Of a stretch of 51,115 nucleotides of DNA, positions 43,239 to 51,115 are shown in pieces; position 1 is the first letter of the stretch; each line of letters starts with the position of its first letter. The stretch covers positions 1 to 51,115 of the forward strand of contig JAQBOP010000186.1 in the NCBI GenBank assembly GCA_028287975.1. Reading direction: 5' to 3'. The translations under genes were made by a program, and so were the position numbers. This DNA comes from Mucilaginibacter sp. (lineage in GTDB: Bacteria; Bacteroidota; Bacteroidia; Sphingobacteriales; Sphingobacteriaceae). The notes under the pieces are model-generated. The model was not told where the DNA came from. It ran no database searches and saw only the letters and a program-made list of their open reading frames with translations.

Positions 43239-45977
43239 ATGACAAACAAAATCGCAATAATTCTAATTTGCTGTTGCTGCTGCATTTTATCTGCCCGTGC
43301 CCAAAGTAATTATGCAATAAAGGGTACTGTTACAGACACCACTACAAAAACTAAGTTGGATGGCGCCACAATAACTGTGTTGAATGCCAAAGATTCTATC
43401 CTTCAAAAATTCGTTTACACCAACAAAGGCGCATTTAACATCAGCGGTATTAAGCCGGGTAAATTTTTATTATTGGTCACCTATCCCGATTATGCCGATT
43501 ACACGGCAGATTTTGAGCTTGATGCCGCTCATCCTCAAAAAAACTTTGACGATATACCCATGATCTTGCGGTCAACGCTTTTAAAGGACGTTATTATAAA
43601 AGCCAAAGCCGCGGCCATAAAAATAAAGGGCGACACCACTGAGTTTAACGCGGCATCATACGCCACCGAAAAAAATGCTAAGGTAGAAGACTTACTCAAG
43701 CAGCTGCCCGGAATGCGCATTAACCAAAGCGGTGTGATCATGTTCAATGGTGAACAGGTACAAAAGGTACTGGTAGATGGCGAAGAATTTTTTGGCGATG
43801 ACCCCACCCTGGTAACTAAAAACCTGCGTGCCGACATGGTATCGAAGATCCAGGTTTATGATGATAAAAGTGAAACAGCCAAACAAACCGGGGTTGACGA
43901 CGGGCAAAAAATTAAAACCATAAACGTAAAACTTAGAGAGGATAAAAAACGCGGCGTATTTGGCAAAGCCGATGCCGAAGTGGGTACAGACAAGCGATAC
44001 GCCGAGCAGTTGATGGCCAATAAATTTACCCCGACAGAAAAAATGGCAGTTTATGGCAACCTGGGTAATACGGGTAACGTAGGCCTGGGCGGCGGTGATA
44101 ATGATAAATACGGCGGAGGCTTTTCCAGTTACGCTTACAATGGTGTTGGGATACCGGCAGCTCGCGATGCCGGTGTGCATTATGATGGCAAATGGGACAA
44201 AGACAAACAAACGCTTAATACCAGTTACAAAGTTGGCGCGCTTGATGTAGATAAGAAAGGCAACTCACAATCACAGATCAGTTTGCCGGGGTCCTTTAAT
44301 CACAGCGATAATACCAACAACGCGCACACTCATGGTTTTAATCAAAGCCTTGACGCACGGTTTACCGCAAAATTAGATTCTAACACCAGCTTGTATTTGA
44401 GCTTAAACGGCGCTGCAGCCAACGGCCACAGCGTATCGCAAAGTAATACGGTAACCACCCGCGAAAACGATACCTTATTAAACACCAATAACAACAATAC
44501 CACAAATAACTATCAAAATAAGAACGCGCGGGCATTCATTAACATTTCAAAAAAATTTAAAAAGCCCGGCAGAAGTGTCACGTTTTATACCAGTGGTAAT
44601 GCCGATCAATCCACTTCGACCGATTATCAGCGATCTGACCTGAAATATTATAATGCAGACGGAATCATTGATGCCACCCGCAGCAAATTAATAGACCAAT
44701 ATAAACCCAACACATCTGATTCGCATTTTGGGTCGATAGGGCTTAATTATACCGAGCCGGTTTTTACTAAAGGGATGACACTGTCGGTAGGTTATAGCCT
44801 TTCTGATAGCAAAAGCAACAACAATCAGCAATCTTTTGACAAATCAGCCTCAGGGGTTTATGATGTGCCCGATCTTTTATATTCTAATAATTACAGTACC
44901 CATAATTCGTCAAACGACTACGGTTTACAACTTTATTACAGTAAAACTAAATTTTGGGGATTTATACGCGGAAATGTATCAAACGCTGTTTTAACGCAAA
45001 CCGATAGAATTGCTGACACCGTATTAACCCGGAAGTTTGTCAATCTGTATTTTTTTTCCAGGGGTAATTACCAGTTATCAAAAGCAGCGAGCATTAATTT
45101 TAGCTATAATGGTTACACACAACAACCATCTATTACTCAGATACAGCCGTTACGCCAAAACAGCGATCCGCTAAATATCCAATTGGGTAACCCTACGTTA
45201 AGGCCCGGGTATAGTAACAATATTTCTGCGGGCTATCGCCTGTACCAGACCACTTACGACAGGGGCATCAATATAAACGTATCATACAGCAATCAAATTA
45301 ACGCCATCATAAGCAACCGCACAACGGACTCCGCCGGCGTAAATACTTATCAATATTCAAACCTGGCCGGTAAGCAGCCCAACAACTGGAATGTTAATTT
45401 AGATGTATACGGCCACCCTAAAAATACCGACCTGTTAGTCGACCCCAGCTTTGGCATATCAGGAAACAGCAGCTACAACTATATTAACAGTAAATTGAGC
45501 CAAAATCATAATATCACCTATAACCCGGGCATTAATGCACATATAGGCAAAGCTACTTACTGGTACGCCTTATATCTCAGCGGCACCTTTATACAAAATC
45601 ACAATAATTTGCAGCAGGTTCCCAACAATTCCAAAGGTTACCAGATCAAATTTGAGCAGTATACAAAATTGCCTCTTAACTTCTTTTTCGGCACTAATGG
45701 CCAGTATGACTATACCGCGCCTAACCAGGTGTTTCCTACTGCCTTCAGCCGTTTTTTGTTAAAAGCCTATGTGGGTAAGAACTTCCTGAAAGAAGAAAAT
45801 CTTAAAGTGGCAATTACAGGCAACGACTTGTTGAATCAAAACAGCGGGTACTCACGCAATGGCACCTCTGATAATTTTACCGAATCGCGTAATAATGTGA
45901 TCCGTCGTTTCTTTATGTTCTCCGTAAGCTGGGATTTCAGCAAATTTGGCAAAGCAGCTCAAACCCAAAAGCAATAA
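43239..45977 (+). CDS. Outer membrane beta-barrel protein with carboxypeptidase-like N-terminal domain
   Basis: This 912-aa protein begins at MTNKIAIILICC with a signal peptide ending in SARAQ; the frame extends upstream to 43212 across the palindrome but that part carries no signal. The N-terminal sandwich (YAIKGTVTDTTTKTKLDGAT) is followed by a plug-like part (VEDLLKQLPGMRINQSG; VLVDGEEFFGDDPTLVTKNL; KTINVKLREDKKRGVFGKAD) and a large barrel (outer membrane protein beta-barrel family) ending in aromatic strands near FSVSWDFSKFG. It resembles TonB receptors but probably belongs to the group paired with GLPGLI proteins; the cargo is not known. The GLPGLI gene starts 4 bases after its stop. Confidence 0.9.
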   Translation: MTNKIAIILICCCCCILSARAQSNYAIKGTVTDTTTKTKLDGATITVLNAKDSILQKFVYTNKGAFNISGIKPGKFLLLVTYPDYADYTADFELDAAHPQKNFDDIPMILRSTLLKDVIIKAKAAAIKIKGDTTEFNAASYATEKNAKVEDLLKQLPGMRINQSGVIMFNGEQVQKVLVDGEEFFGDDPTLVTKNLRADMVSKIQVYDDKSETAKQTGVDDGQKIKTINVKLREDKKRGVFGKADAEVGTDKRYAEQLMANKFTPTEKMAVYGNLGNTGNVGLGGGDNDKYGGGFSSYAYNGVGIPAARDAGVHYDGKWDKDKQTLNTSYKVGALDVDKKGNSQSQISLPGSFNHSDNTNNAHTHGFNQSLDARFTAKLDSNTSLYLSLNGAAANGHSVSQSNTVTTRENDTLLNTNNNNTTNNYQNKNARAFINISKKFKKPGRSVTFYTSGNADQSTSTDYQRSDLKYYNADGIIDATRSKLIDQYKPNTSDSHFGSIGLNYTEPVFTKGMTLSVGYSLSDSKSNNNQQSFDKSASGVYDVPDLLYSNNYSTHNSSNDYGLQLYYSKTKFWGFIRGNVSNAVLTQTDRIADTVLTRKFVNLYFFSRGNYQLSKAASINFSYNGYTQQPSITQIQPLRQNSDPLNIQLGNPTLRPGYSNNISAGYRLYQTTYDRGININVSYSNQINAIISNRTTDSAGVNTYQYSNLAGKQPNNWNVNLDVYGHPKNTDLLVDPSFGISGNSSYNYINSKLSQNHNITYNPGINAHIGKATYWYALYLSGTFIQNHNNLQQVPNNSKGYQIKFEQYTKLPLNFFFGTNGQYDYTAPNQVFPTAFSRFLLKAYVGKNFLKEENLKVAITGNDLLNQNSGYSRNGTSDNFTESRNNVIRRFFMFSVSWDFSKFGKAAQTQKQ

Positions 45978-45981
45978 TCCT

Positions 45982-46749
45982 ATGAAAAACTTTAGTAAAA
46001 CACTCATTACCCTATTTGTGCTCCATAGCGGTTTTGTAACGGCACAAAGCAAACATTTTATCACCGGCGGTACCATCGAGTTTGAGAAAACGCAAAACAT
46101 GTTTGCCATTCTCAAAAAAAAGGTAACTCCAACACATATGGACTATCAAACCACCTATGAAAATTATCAAAAAAGCGAGCAGCAATTCATTACTTATAAA
46201 AGCACATTGATATTTAACGCAACCAGCTCCTTATTTACTCCCGAGCCGGGGAAATCCCTCCCCTGGTATTATTGGGCGCCTATAGCCGAGCAGTTAAACA
46301 CTATTTACTCAGATTTTGGCAACCAAAATACCACAGTGCAAAAAGTATTTTATGAACGCACCTATATAATAAAAGACAGTTTGCGGAAAATAAAATGGAA
46401 ACTTACCGATGAAACCCGCAAAATTGCCGGCTACAATTGCCGCCGGGCTAACGGGCTGATACTCGACTCGGTTTACGTAGTTGCTTTTTATGCCGAAGAC
46501 ATTCATGTACCCGGCGGACCTGAGTCATTTAACGGGCTGCCCGGCATGATACTGGGGGTGGTGCTGCCGCATGAAAACATTAACTGGTATGCCACAAAAG
46601 TCACACTTGATGGGGTGGATGAAAAGAAACTGGTACCGCCTAAAAAAGGCACACCGGCAACCTACAAGCAATATTACCAGGTGCTTTGGGATACCCAGAG
46701 CAGGTACGGCGACGTGGGCAGGTATTATATAATGGGGTTTTATTTTTGA
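45982..46749 (+). CDS. GLPGLI-family protein
   Basis: This 255-aa protein starts at MKNFSKTLITLFVLHSGFV with a signal peptide ending TAQ; an in-frame TTG at 45946 lies inside the preceding gene and is rejected. The family motif appears as FNGLPGMILGVVLPHENINW, with the preceding KIAGYNCRRANG typical of the family. GLPGLI proteins are periplasmic, of unknown function, and usually lie right after an outer-membrane beta-barrel gene, as here with 4 bases between. They are therefore thought to assist that barrel. Confidence 0.92.
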   Translation: MKNFSKTLITLFVLHSGFVTAQSKHFITGGTIEFEKTQNMFAILKKKVTPTHMDYQTTYENYQKSEQQFITYKSTLIFNATSSLFTPEPGKSLPWYYWAPIAEQLNTIYSDFGNQNTTVQKVFYERTYIIKDSLRKIKWKLTDETRKIAGYNCRRANGLILDSVYVVAFYAEDIHVPGGPESFNGLPGMILGVVLPHENINWYATKVTLDGVDEKKLVPPKKGTPATYKQYYQVLWDTQSRYGDVGRYYIMGFYF

Positions 46750-46826
46750 TAAAGGTTATACCATAACATTGTCAAATAGGATAGCTTTAATATTCAACAA
46801 TCGGTTTATTGAGTATTTTAGCCTTA

Positions 46827-48464
46827 ATGAATAATCGGTTAGGGTGCCTGTATATTTTATTTTTGCTATGCGCGATATTACCATCCTGCAATACAGTTGA
46901 TACCACCAATTACCAAACCGTATTTAACATAAACCTCGACGAAGGCCTTACCTCTCTTGATCCGGCTTTTTGCCGCAACCATAATACCATCTGGATGGAT
47001 AACCAGATCTATAACGGTTTGGTACAGATAGATGATAGTTTAAAAACCACGCCCTGCATTGCCAAAACCTGGGAGATTTCTGCCGATGGTCAGGTTTATA
47101 CTTTTCATTTACGCAATGATGTCAGTTTCCAGGATGACCCACATTTTAAAAACGGCGTTGGCCGCAAAGTAATTGCGGCCGACTTTGCATACAGCTTTAG
47201 TCGATTGATAGACCCTAAAGTTGCCTCGTCGGGCTCGTGGATCTTTAGCGATAAAATAACCGGTAAAGAAGCTTTCCGGGCATTGGACGACAGCACCTTT
47301 CAAATCACTTTAAAGCAACCTTTTGCCCCTTTTATCAGCATGCTTACGGCGCAGTATTGTTCGGTAGTGCCGCATGAGGTGGTCGATTTTTATGGCAAGG
47401 ATTTCCGCAGCCACCCTGTCGGCACCGGTCCGTTTAAGTTCAGGTATTGGAAAGAGGGCGAAGTATTGGTGCTGCTTAAAAACGAAAAATACTGGGAGAA
47501 GGATAATAAGGGACAGCAACTGCCCTACCTTAACGCAGTGCGCGCTACATTTATTGATGATAAGCAAACATCGTTCATGGAGTTTATCAAAAAGAACCTT
47601 GATTTCTTTAACGACATTGACGGCAGCTACCGCGACGATATCCTGACCAAATCAGGGCAGGTCACCCGAAAATACAGGGGACAATTCATCCTCAGCACCG
47701 GGCCGTATCTAAATACCACCTACCTGGGGATGTTGGTGGATACCACACTGCCGATAGTTAAACAGTCGCCCCTGCGCATCCTGAAAATAAGGCAGGCCAT
47801 CAACTACGCTATCGACAAGCAAAAGCTGATCAAATACCTGCGCAATAGTTTAGGCACACCCGGCTATCAGGGGTTTGTCCCCAAAGGCATGCCCGGTTTT
47901 AACGAGGCTGATGTTAAAGGCTATACTTATAATCCTGCCAAAAGCCGGCAGTTATTGGCCGAAGCCGGTTATCCTGATGGCAAGAATATGCCCATAATTA
48001 CCCTTACTACCACGGTAGCTTACCATAACCTGGTTGAGTACATACAGGGTGAATTGGAACGCGCCGGTATAAAAACCAAAATAGAAGTTACGCAGGGCGC
48101 CAGCCTGCGCGAACTGGTAGCCAAAAATGGCATTAACTTTTTCAACGGCACCTGGATAGCTGATTACCCCGACGGCGAAAATTACCTGTCGCTATTCTAC
48201 TCAAAAAACAAGATCCCCTTTGGCCCTAATTATACCGGGTTTAACAACCCCGCGTTTGACAAACTTTTTGAGCAGGCCTACAATGTAAAAAGCGATGAAG
48301 AGCGCTATGCCCTGTACCGCAAAATGGATAACATCATCATGGCTAACGCTCCTGTCGTGGTGCTTTATTATGACAAGCGGGTAAACCTCTACCAAAATAA
48401 TATTACCGGGTATAGTTTGAACGCACAGAATTTATTAACGTTGAAACACATTAAAAAACTGTAG
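46827..48464 (+). CDS. Peptide/oligopeptide ABC transporter substrate-binding lipoprotein
   Basis: This 545-aa protein starts at MNNRLGCLYILFLLC; an in-frame TTG lies 6 codons earlier at 46809. The signal ends in LPSCNT, a lipobox. The body is a family-5 solute-binding protein: LDEGLTSLDPAFCRNHNT, AKTWEISADGQVYTFHLRND, YSFSRLIDPK, HPVGTGPFKFRYWKEGEVLV, IRQAINYAIDKQKLI and GYSLNAQNLL. These bind peptides or other small solutes outside the inner membrane and pass them to an ABC permease. No permease or ATPase gene is in the neighbourhood, so it works with a distant transporter or serves as an orphan receptor. Preceded by 77 bases without a gene. Confidence 0.92.
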   Translation: MNNRLGCLYILFLLCAILPSCNTVDTTNYQTVFNINLDEGLTSLDPAFCRNHNTIWMDNQIYNGLVQIDDSLKTTPCIAKTWEISADGQVYTFHLRNDVSFQDDPHFKNGVGRKVIAADFAYSFSRLIDPKVASSGSWIFSDKITGKEAFRALDDSTFQITLKQPFAPFISMLTAQYCSVVPHEVVDFYGKDFRSHPVGTGPFKFRYWKEGEVLVLLKNEKYWEKDNKGQQLPYLNAVRATFIDDKQTSFMEFIKKNLDFFNDIDGSYRDDILTKSGQVTRKYRGQFILSTGPYLNTTYLGMLVDTTLPIVKQSPLRILKIRQAINYAIDKQKLIKYLRNSLGTPGYQGFVPKGMPGFNEADVKGYTYNPAKSRQLLAEAGYPDGKNMPIITLTTTVAYHNLVEYIQGELERAGIKTKIEVTQGASLRELVAKNGINFFNGTWIADYPDGENYLSLFYSKNKIPFGPNYTGFNNPAFDKLFEQAYNVKSDEERYALYRKMDNIIMANAPVVVLYYDKRVNLYQNNITGYSLNAQNLLTLKHIKKL

Positions 48465-48602
48465 AGGCACAATACTTTGTGTCTCCTCCGTCATATGCGT
48501 CAAAAAAATGCAAAATATTGCAGCAATTTACAATTTAGCCTGTCAGCCTTAAATCTTATAAATCTTAATTAACTATTCGGCATAATCCTTAATATTGCCT
48601 TA

Positions 48603-49421
48603 ATGGGCTTTTTACAAATTGCTGATCTGGGCACAGTACATTTTCATGAATATGGCGAGGGCAAAAAACCTATGCTGGCTTTTCATGGTTATGGCATGAC
48701 GGGCAGGCAGTTTCACGTACTTAAGCAATCTGTTTTACAGGAATATCACGTTTATGGCATAGACCATTTTTTTCACGGCGAAAGCCGGTTAGACAACTGG
48801 ACCGAAGCTCAGATCCTGGCCGGGATGCCCAAAGCCCAGGTGCGCCAATATGTAGAAGAATGGTTCAGGCTATACGGGCGGCAGCGCTTTTCGGTAATGG
48901 GCTATTCTATCGGCGCCAATTTAGCATTGATACTGGTTGAAGAATATGCCGACCTTATTGACGAAATGATCTTGATGGCCCCCGATGGTCTGGCGGTTTA
49001 TAAAGGCTTTGACATTTTAACCAATCGTGGCTGGGGTAAGTTCTTGTTTAATAAAGTGACCAAAAGTAAATGGCTGGCGCCAAATCTGCTCAAAAGCCTG
49101 CGCAAAGTGCATTTTATTGACGAAAGTCTGTACAAAATAGCCTATAGCGAAATGGATACCGAACAAAAACGGCTTGATGTTTATTATACCTTAAATTTAA
49201 TAAAATTGCTAAAGCCCGATGTTGTTAAAATAGCCCATTTGATCAATCAGCATAAAATTAAATGCACATTGATATTTGGCAAGCACGACCAATTGTTTCC
49301 AAAAACCGCCGCCATACCTTTTATTAATTTACTGGCAAATGCCGATGTACACGATGCGCCTTTAGGCCACTGGCTGGTAACGCCCGCGTTGGATGATTAT
49401 TTAGTAAATTTACCCGCATGA
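48603..49421 (+). CDS. Alpha/beta hydrolase
   Basis: This 272-aa cytoplasmic enzyme has the alpha/beta hydrolase triad: nucleophile S102 in GYSIGAN, aspartate D229 in FGKHDQLFP and histidine H256 in PLGHWLV, with oxyanion motif FHGYGMTGRQF (27-37). The cap is helical. Substrates could be a lipid ester or acyl thioester. It overlaps the next gene by 4 bases in an ATGA pattern, so it is coupled to the acyltransferase pair and probably acts on the same lipid. Confidence 0.9.
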   Translation: MGFLQIADLGTVHFHEYGEGKKPMLAFHGYGMTGRQFHVLKQSVLQEYHVYGIDHFFHGESRLDNWTEAQILAGMPKAQVRQYVEEWFRLYGRQRFSVMGYSIGANLALILVEEYADLIDEMILMAPDGLAVYKGFDILTNRGWGKFLFNKVTKSKWLAPNLLKSLRKVHFIDESLYKIAYSEMDTEQKRLDVYYTLNLIKLLKPDVVKIAHLINQHKIKCTLIFGKHDQLFPKTAAIPFINLLANADVHDAPLGHWLVTPALDDYLVNLPA

Positions 49422-50041
49422 TACCTGCACGCCGTGTAAAATTGTTCAGCAACTGGTTTGCCCGCTACATGCGTTTCAGGATGCGCAGCTATTTTAAACG
49501 GTTAGTAGTGATGCCGTTTAAACCTAAAGAAGGGCACTCGGTATTATTACTATGCAATCATTTTAGCTGGTGGGATGGCTTGTGGGGCAATTACCTGGCC
49601 TATTGGCACCTTGACCGAAAACTGTATATCATGATGCAGGAAGACCACCTGCGCAAACGGATGCTGCTTAACCTGTTCGGCGGTTTTTCTATCAACAGGA
49701 CATCGCGCGAGATGATCAAATCTCTGCAATATGCCGCCAATTTATTAAATGATAAAGAGAACCTGGTGGTCGTATTCCCGCAGGGGCAGTTGGTCTCAAA
49801 TCACACAACCGAGATTGTGGTTGAAAAAGGCATTGAACGCCTGATAAAAAACATCAAAGGCCCCTGCCAGATAGTTTATTCGTGCGCGCTGATAGATTAT
49901 TTTGAGAGCCTTAAGCCATCGGTGTTTTTCCACCTGTACGATTGCGGCGTAGCCGGAGAGGTATCTTTTGATGAGTTGACTGAAAGGATCAACAACTTTC
50001 ATCAGCAGGCATTAAAGGCCCAGGTAGATGTAGAACATTAA
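49418..50041 (+). CDS. LPLAT-family acyltransferase, copy 1
   Basis: This 207-aa protein belongs to the PlsC-like lysophospholipid acyltransferase group. The catalytic HX4D motif is H48-D53 in CNHFSWWDG, and FPQG (120-123) occupies the place of the usual FPEG substrate-binding motif. The family typically transfers an acyl chain from acyl-ACP or CoA to a hydroxyl group at the membrane. There is a basic N-terminus but no clear membrane helix. It is translationally coupled to the hydrolase before it, and a second copy follows after 11 bases. The acceptor is unknown; glycerolipid, carotenoid or flexirubin-like pigments are possibilities. Confidence 0.87.
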   Translation: MIPARRVKLFSNWFARYMRFRMRSYFKRLVVMPFKPKEGHSVLLLCNHFSWWDGLWGNYLAYWHLDRKLYIMMQEDHLRKRMLLNLFGGFSINRTSREMIKSLQYAANLLNDKENLVVVFPQGQLVSNHTTEIVVEKGIERLIKNIKGPCQIVYSCALIDYFESLKPSVFFHLYDCGVAGEVSFDELTERINNFHQQALKAQVDVEH

Positions 50042-50052
50042 TTGGCCGGTGC

Positions 50053-50676
50053 ATGATCTATCCTAAAAAAAATAATATCATTCGCCTGGGATTTCATTTA
50101 TATGTGCGCTTCATTGTGGCCCGTAATTTCAATGCTATTAACTTTAACACCATTGAGATAGATCCGGATAGATCAATCTTATTAATTGCCAATCATTCGG
50201 GTTTTTGGGACGGCTTTTTGCTATATTGGCTAAGGTGTAAATTGCTGAAAAAAAAGTTCCACATTATGCTGTTTGAAGAAACTTCAAAACGGATCCCGGT
50301 ACTAAAATATGGCGGCGCTTTTTCTATCCAAAAAAAATCGAGGGATGTTATCGAATCGCTTAATTATGCCGCGCGGCTTTTAAAAGACCCGGGTAATATG
50401 GTGCTGATATTTCCGCAGGGCAAACTCTACTCAAATTATGTTACAGATGTAGCATTTGAAAAAGGCGTTATGAACATCATGAAACAAGCCAACGGCGATT
50501 TCCAATTGATATTCTCGGCGACATTTATTGAGAATTTCGCGCATAAAAAGCCAACTGCGTATATGTATCTAAAATCTGCCGATCAGGATGACTTTAATTC
50601 AATCGATGATTTGCAGCAGGCTTATCAACAGCATTATAATTACGCGCATCAACAACAAACTCAAATAACCGTATAG
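50053..50676 (+). CDS. LPLAT-family acyltransferase, copy 2
   Basis: This 207-aa protein is a paralogue of the preceding gene and has exactly the same length. H48-D53 (ANHSGFWDGF) and FPQG at 120-123 lie at identical residue numbers, and the middle (SIQKKSRDVIESLNYAARLL against SINRTSREMIKSLQYAANLL) aligns without gaps. So the pair came from a tandem duplication and both copies keep the catalytic residues. Two copies suggest two acyl positions or two substrates. Its stop shares one base with the GTG start of the glycosyltransferase, which makes them one coupled unit. Confidence 0.87.
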   Translation: MIYPKKNNIIRLGFHLYVRFIVARNFNAINFNTIEIDPDRSILLIANHSGFWDGFLLYWLRCKLLKKKFHIMLFEETSKRIPVLKYGGAFSIQKKSRDVIESLNYAARLLKDPGNMVLIFPQGKLYSNYVTDVAFEKGVMNIMKQANGDFQLIFSATFIENFAHKKPTAYMYLKSADQDDFNSIDDLQQAYQQHYNYAHQQQTQITV

Positions 50677-51115
50677 TGATCATTACCATTGCCATTACTT
50701 TCTTTTTTATTATTCTGCGGTTTGTGGTGACGTTGTTCAATTTTATTTCGGACCCAAAATTACGCCGCGTAAACCGGCCCTATACAGATTTGGTTTCGGT
50801 ATTGATACCGGTGCGCAATGAAGCAGGCAATATTTTATCGCTGCTGCAATCTATTAAAGACCAGGATTATCAGAATTATGAAGTGTTGATCTTAGATGAT
50901 GAATCCACCGACGACACTTATAATAAGTGTGCTGATTTTGCAGATAAGCATACAAATTTCAGGGTAATAAAAGGTAAAAAACTACCACAAGATTGGCTGG
51001 GTAAAAACTACGCGTGCTATCAGTTAGCCGCCGAGGCAAAGGGAAACTTCCTGTTATTTATTGACGCGGATGAAAAAATAAGTCTTGGCCTCATCAACAG
51101 CTCCGTGCACCGCAT
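50676..51115 (+). CDS. GT2-family glycosyltransferase, partial at window edge
   Basis: The frame starts at GTG 50676, which overlaps the acyltransferase stop by one base, and runs off the window after 146 codons. An N-terminal membrane helix (IITIAITFFFIILRFVVTLF) is followed by the GT-A core: VSVLIPVRNEAGNI, YEVLILDDESTDDT, LPQDWLGKNYACYQL and LLFIDADEKI, where DAD is the metal-binding DxD motif. This LPxxWxGKxxAC pattern is typical of membrane GT2 enzymes of the CrtQ/hopanoid type that glycosylate lipids or carotenoids. With the hydrolase and two acyltransferases it forms a probable lipid or pigment tailoring operon that continues past the window. Confidence 0.85.
   Translation, partial: MIITIAITFFFIILRFVVTLFNFISDPKLRRVNRPYTDLVSVLIPVRNEAGNILSLLQSIKDQDYQNYEVLILDDESTDDTYNKCADFADKHTNFRVIKGKKLPQDWLGKNYACYQLAAEAKGNFLLFIDADEKISLGLINSSVHR

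Noticed and set aside
43692-44210. 172-codon minus-strand frame in the outer-membrane barrel gene
   Set aside because: Antisense shadow with no family features.
1-51115. tRNA, rRNA, CRISPR arrays or prophage
   Set aside because: No cloverleaf, rRNA, regularly spaced repeats with spacers, or phage structural genes were recognised on reading the window.

Overview
The window reads as chromosomal DNA of a Bacteroidota bacterium, most likely family Sphingobacteriaceae and close to Mucilaginibacter or Pedobacter. The basis is a SusC/SusD pair, DUF4249, GLPGLI and DUF1080 families, many signal peptides of the type ending in AQ, lipoproteins ending in SC, TAnnTTTG-like -7 promoter elements, and several families of short intergenic inverted repeats. 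The genus is an inference from protein style, not a database match. No rRNA, tRNA, CRISPR array, phage or conventional IS transposase was seen.

Region 1 (1-4469): a tight minus-strand operon of an HD-hydrolase/PycTM membrane fusion, polyphosphate kinase ppk1 and an SdiA-regulated-like lipoprotein (partial at the edge), then a small unknown gene. Region 2 (4538-10623): a minus-strand carbohydrate operon of GH106-like alpha-L-rhamnosidase, BNR/sialidase-like protein and DUF5060 GH5-like hydrolase. Region 3 (10624-12132): a gene-poor patch with repeats, an orphan antitoxin-like gene and a GIY-YIG nuclease gene framed by perfect 29-bp inverted repeats. Region 4 (12133-26845): a polysaccharide-use region with a GH5-like enzyme, a secreted enzyme of unknown class, an unknown 181-aa protein, DUF1080, GH32 fructan hydrolase, GH2 beta-galactosidase and SusD/SusC. 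Terminators and strand switches divide it into several transcription units.

Region 5 (27594-34963): a GlxA-type AraC regulator divergent from DoxX and RibD/DHFR-like genes, a TonB receptor with its DUF4249 partner, and two paralogous PI-PLC/GDPD-like secreted proteins. Region 6 (35119-43168): housekeeping genes map, recA, nth, an ECF sigma factor and uvrA, with small lipoprotein and unknown genes. uvrA carries an in-frame low-complexity insertion that resembles intergenic repeat DNA. Region 7 (43239-51115): an outer-membrane beta-barrel protein with a GLPGLI protein, an orphan peptide-binding lipoprotein, and an overlapping cluster of alpha/beta hydrolase, two tandem LPLAT acyltransferases and a GT2 glycosyltransferase (partial), which looks like a lipid or pigment tailoring pathway.

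The two most interesting systems are the repeat-framed GIY-YIG unit, which resembles in layout the REP/RAYT arrangement but with a different nuclease, and the HD-PycTM gene coupled to polyphosphate kinase without any cyclase, which suggests a use of the Pycsar effector membrane domain outside the two-gene defence cassette.
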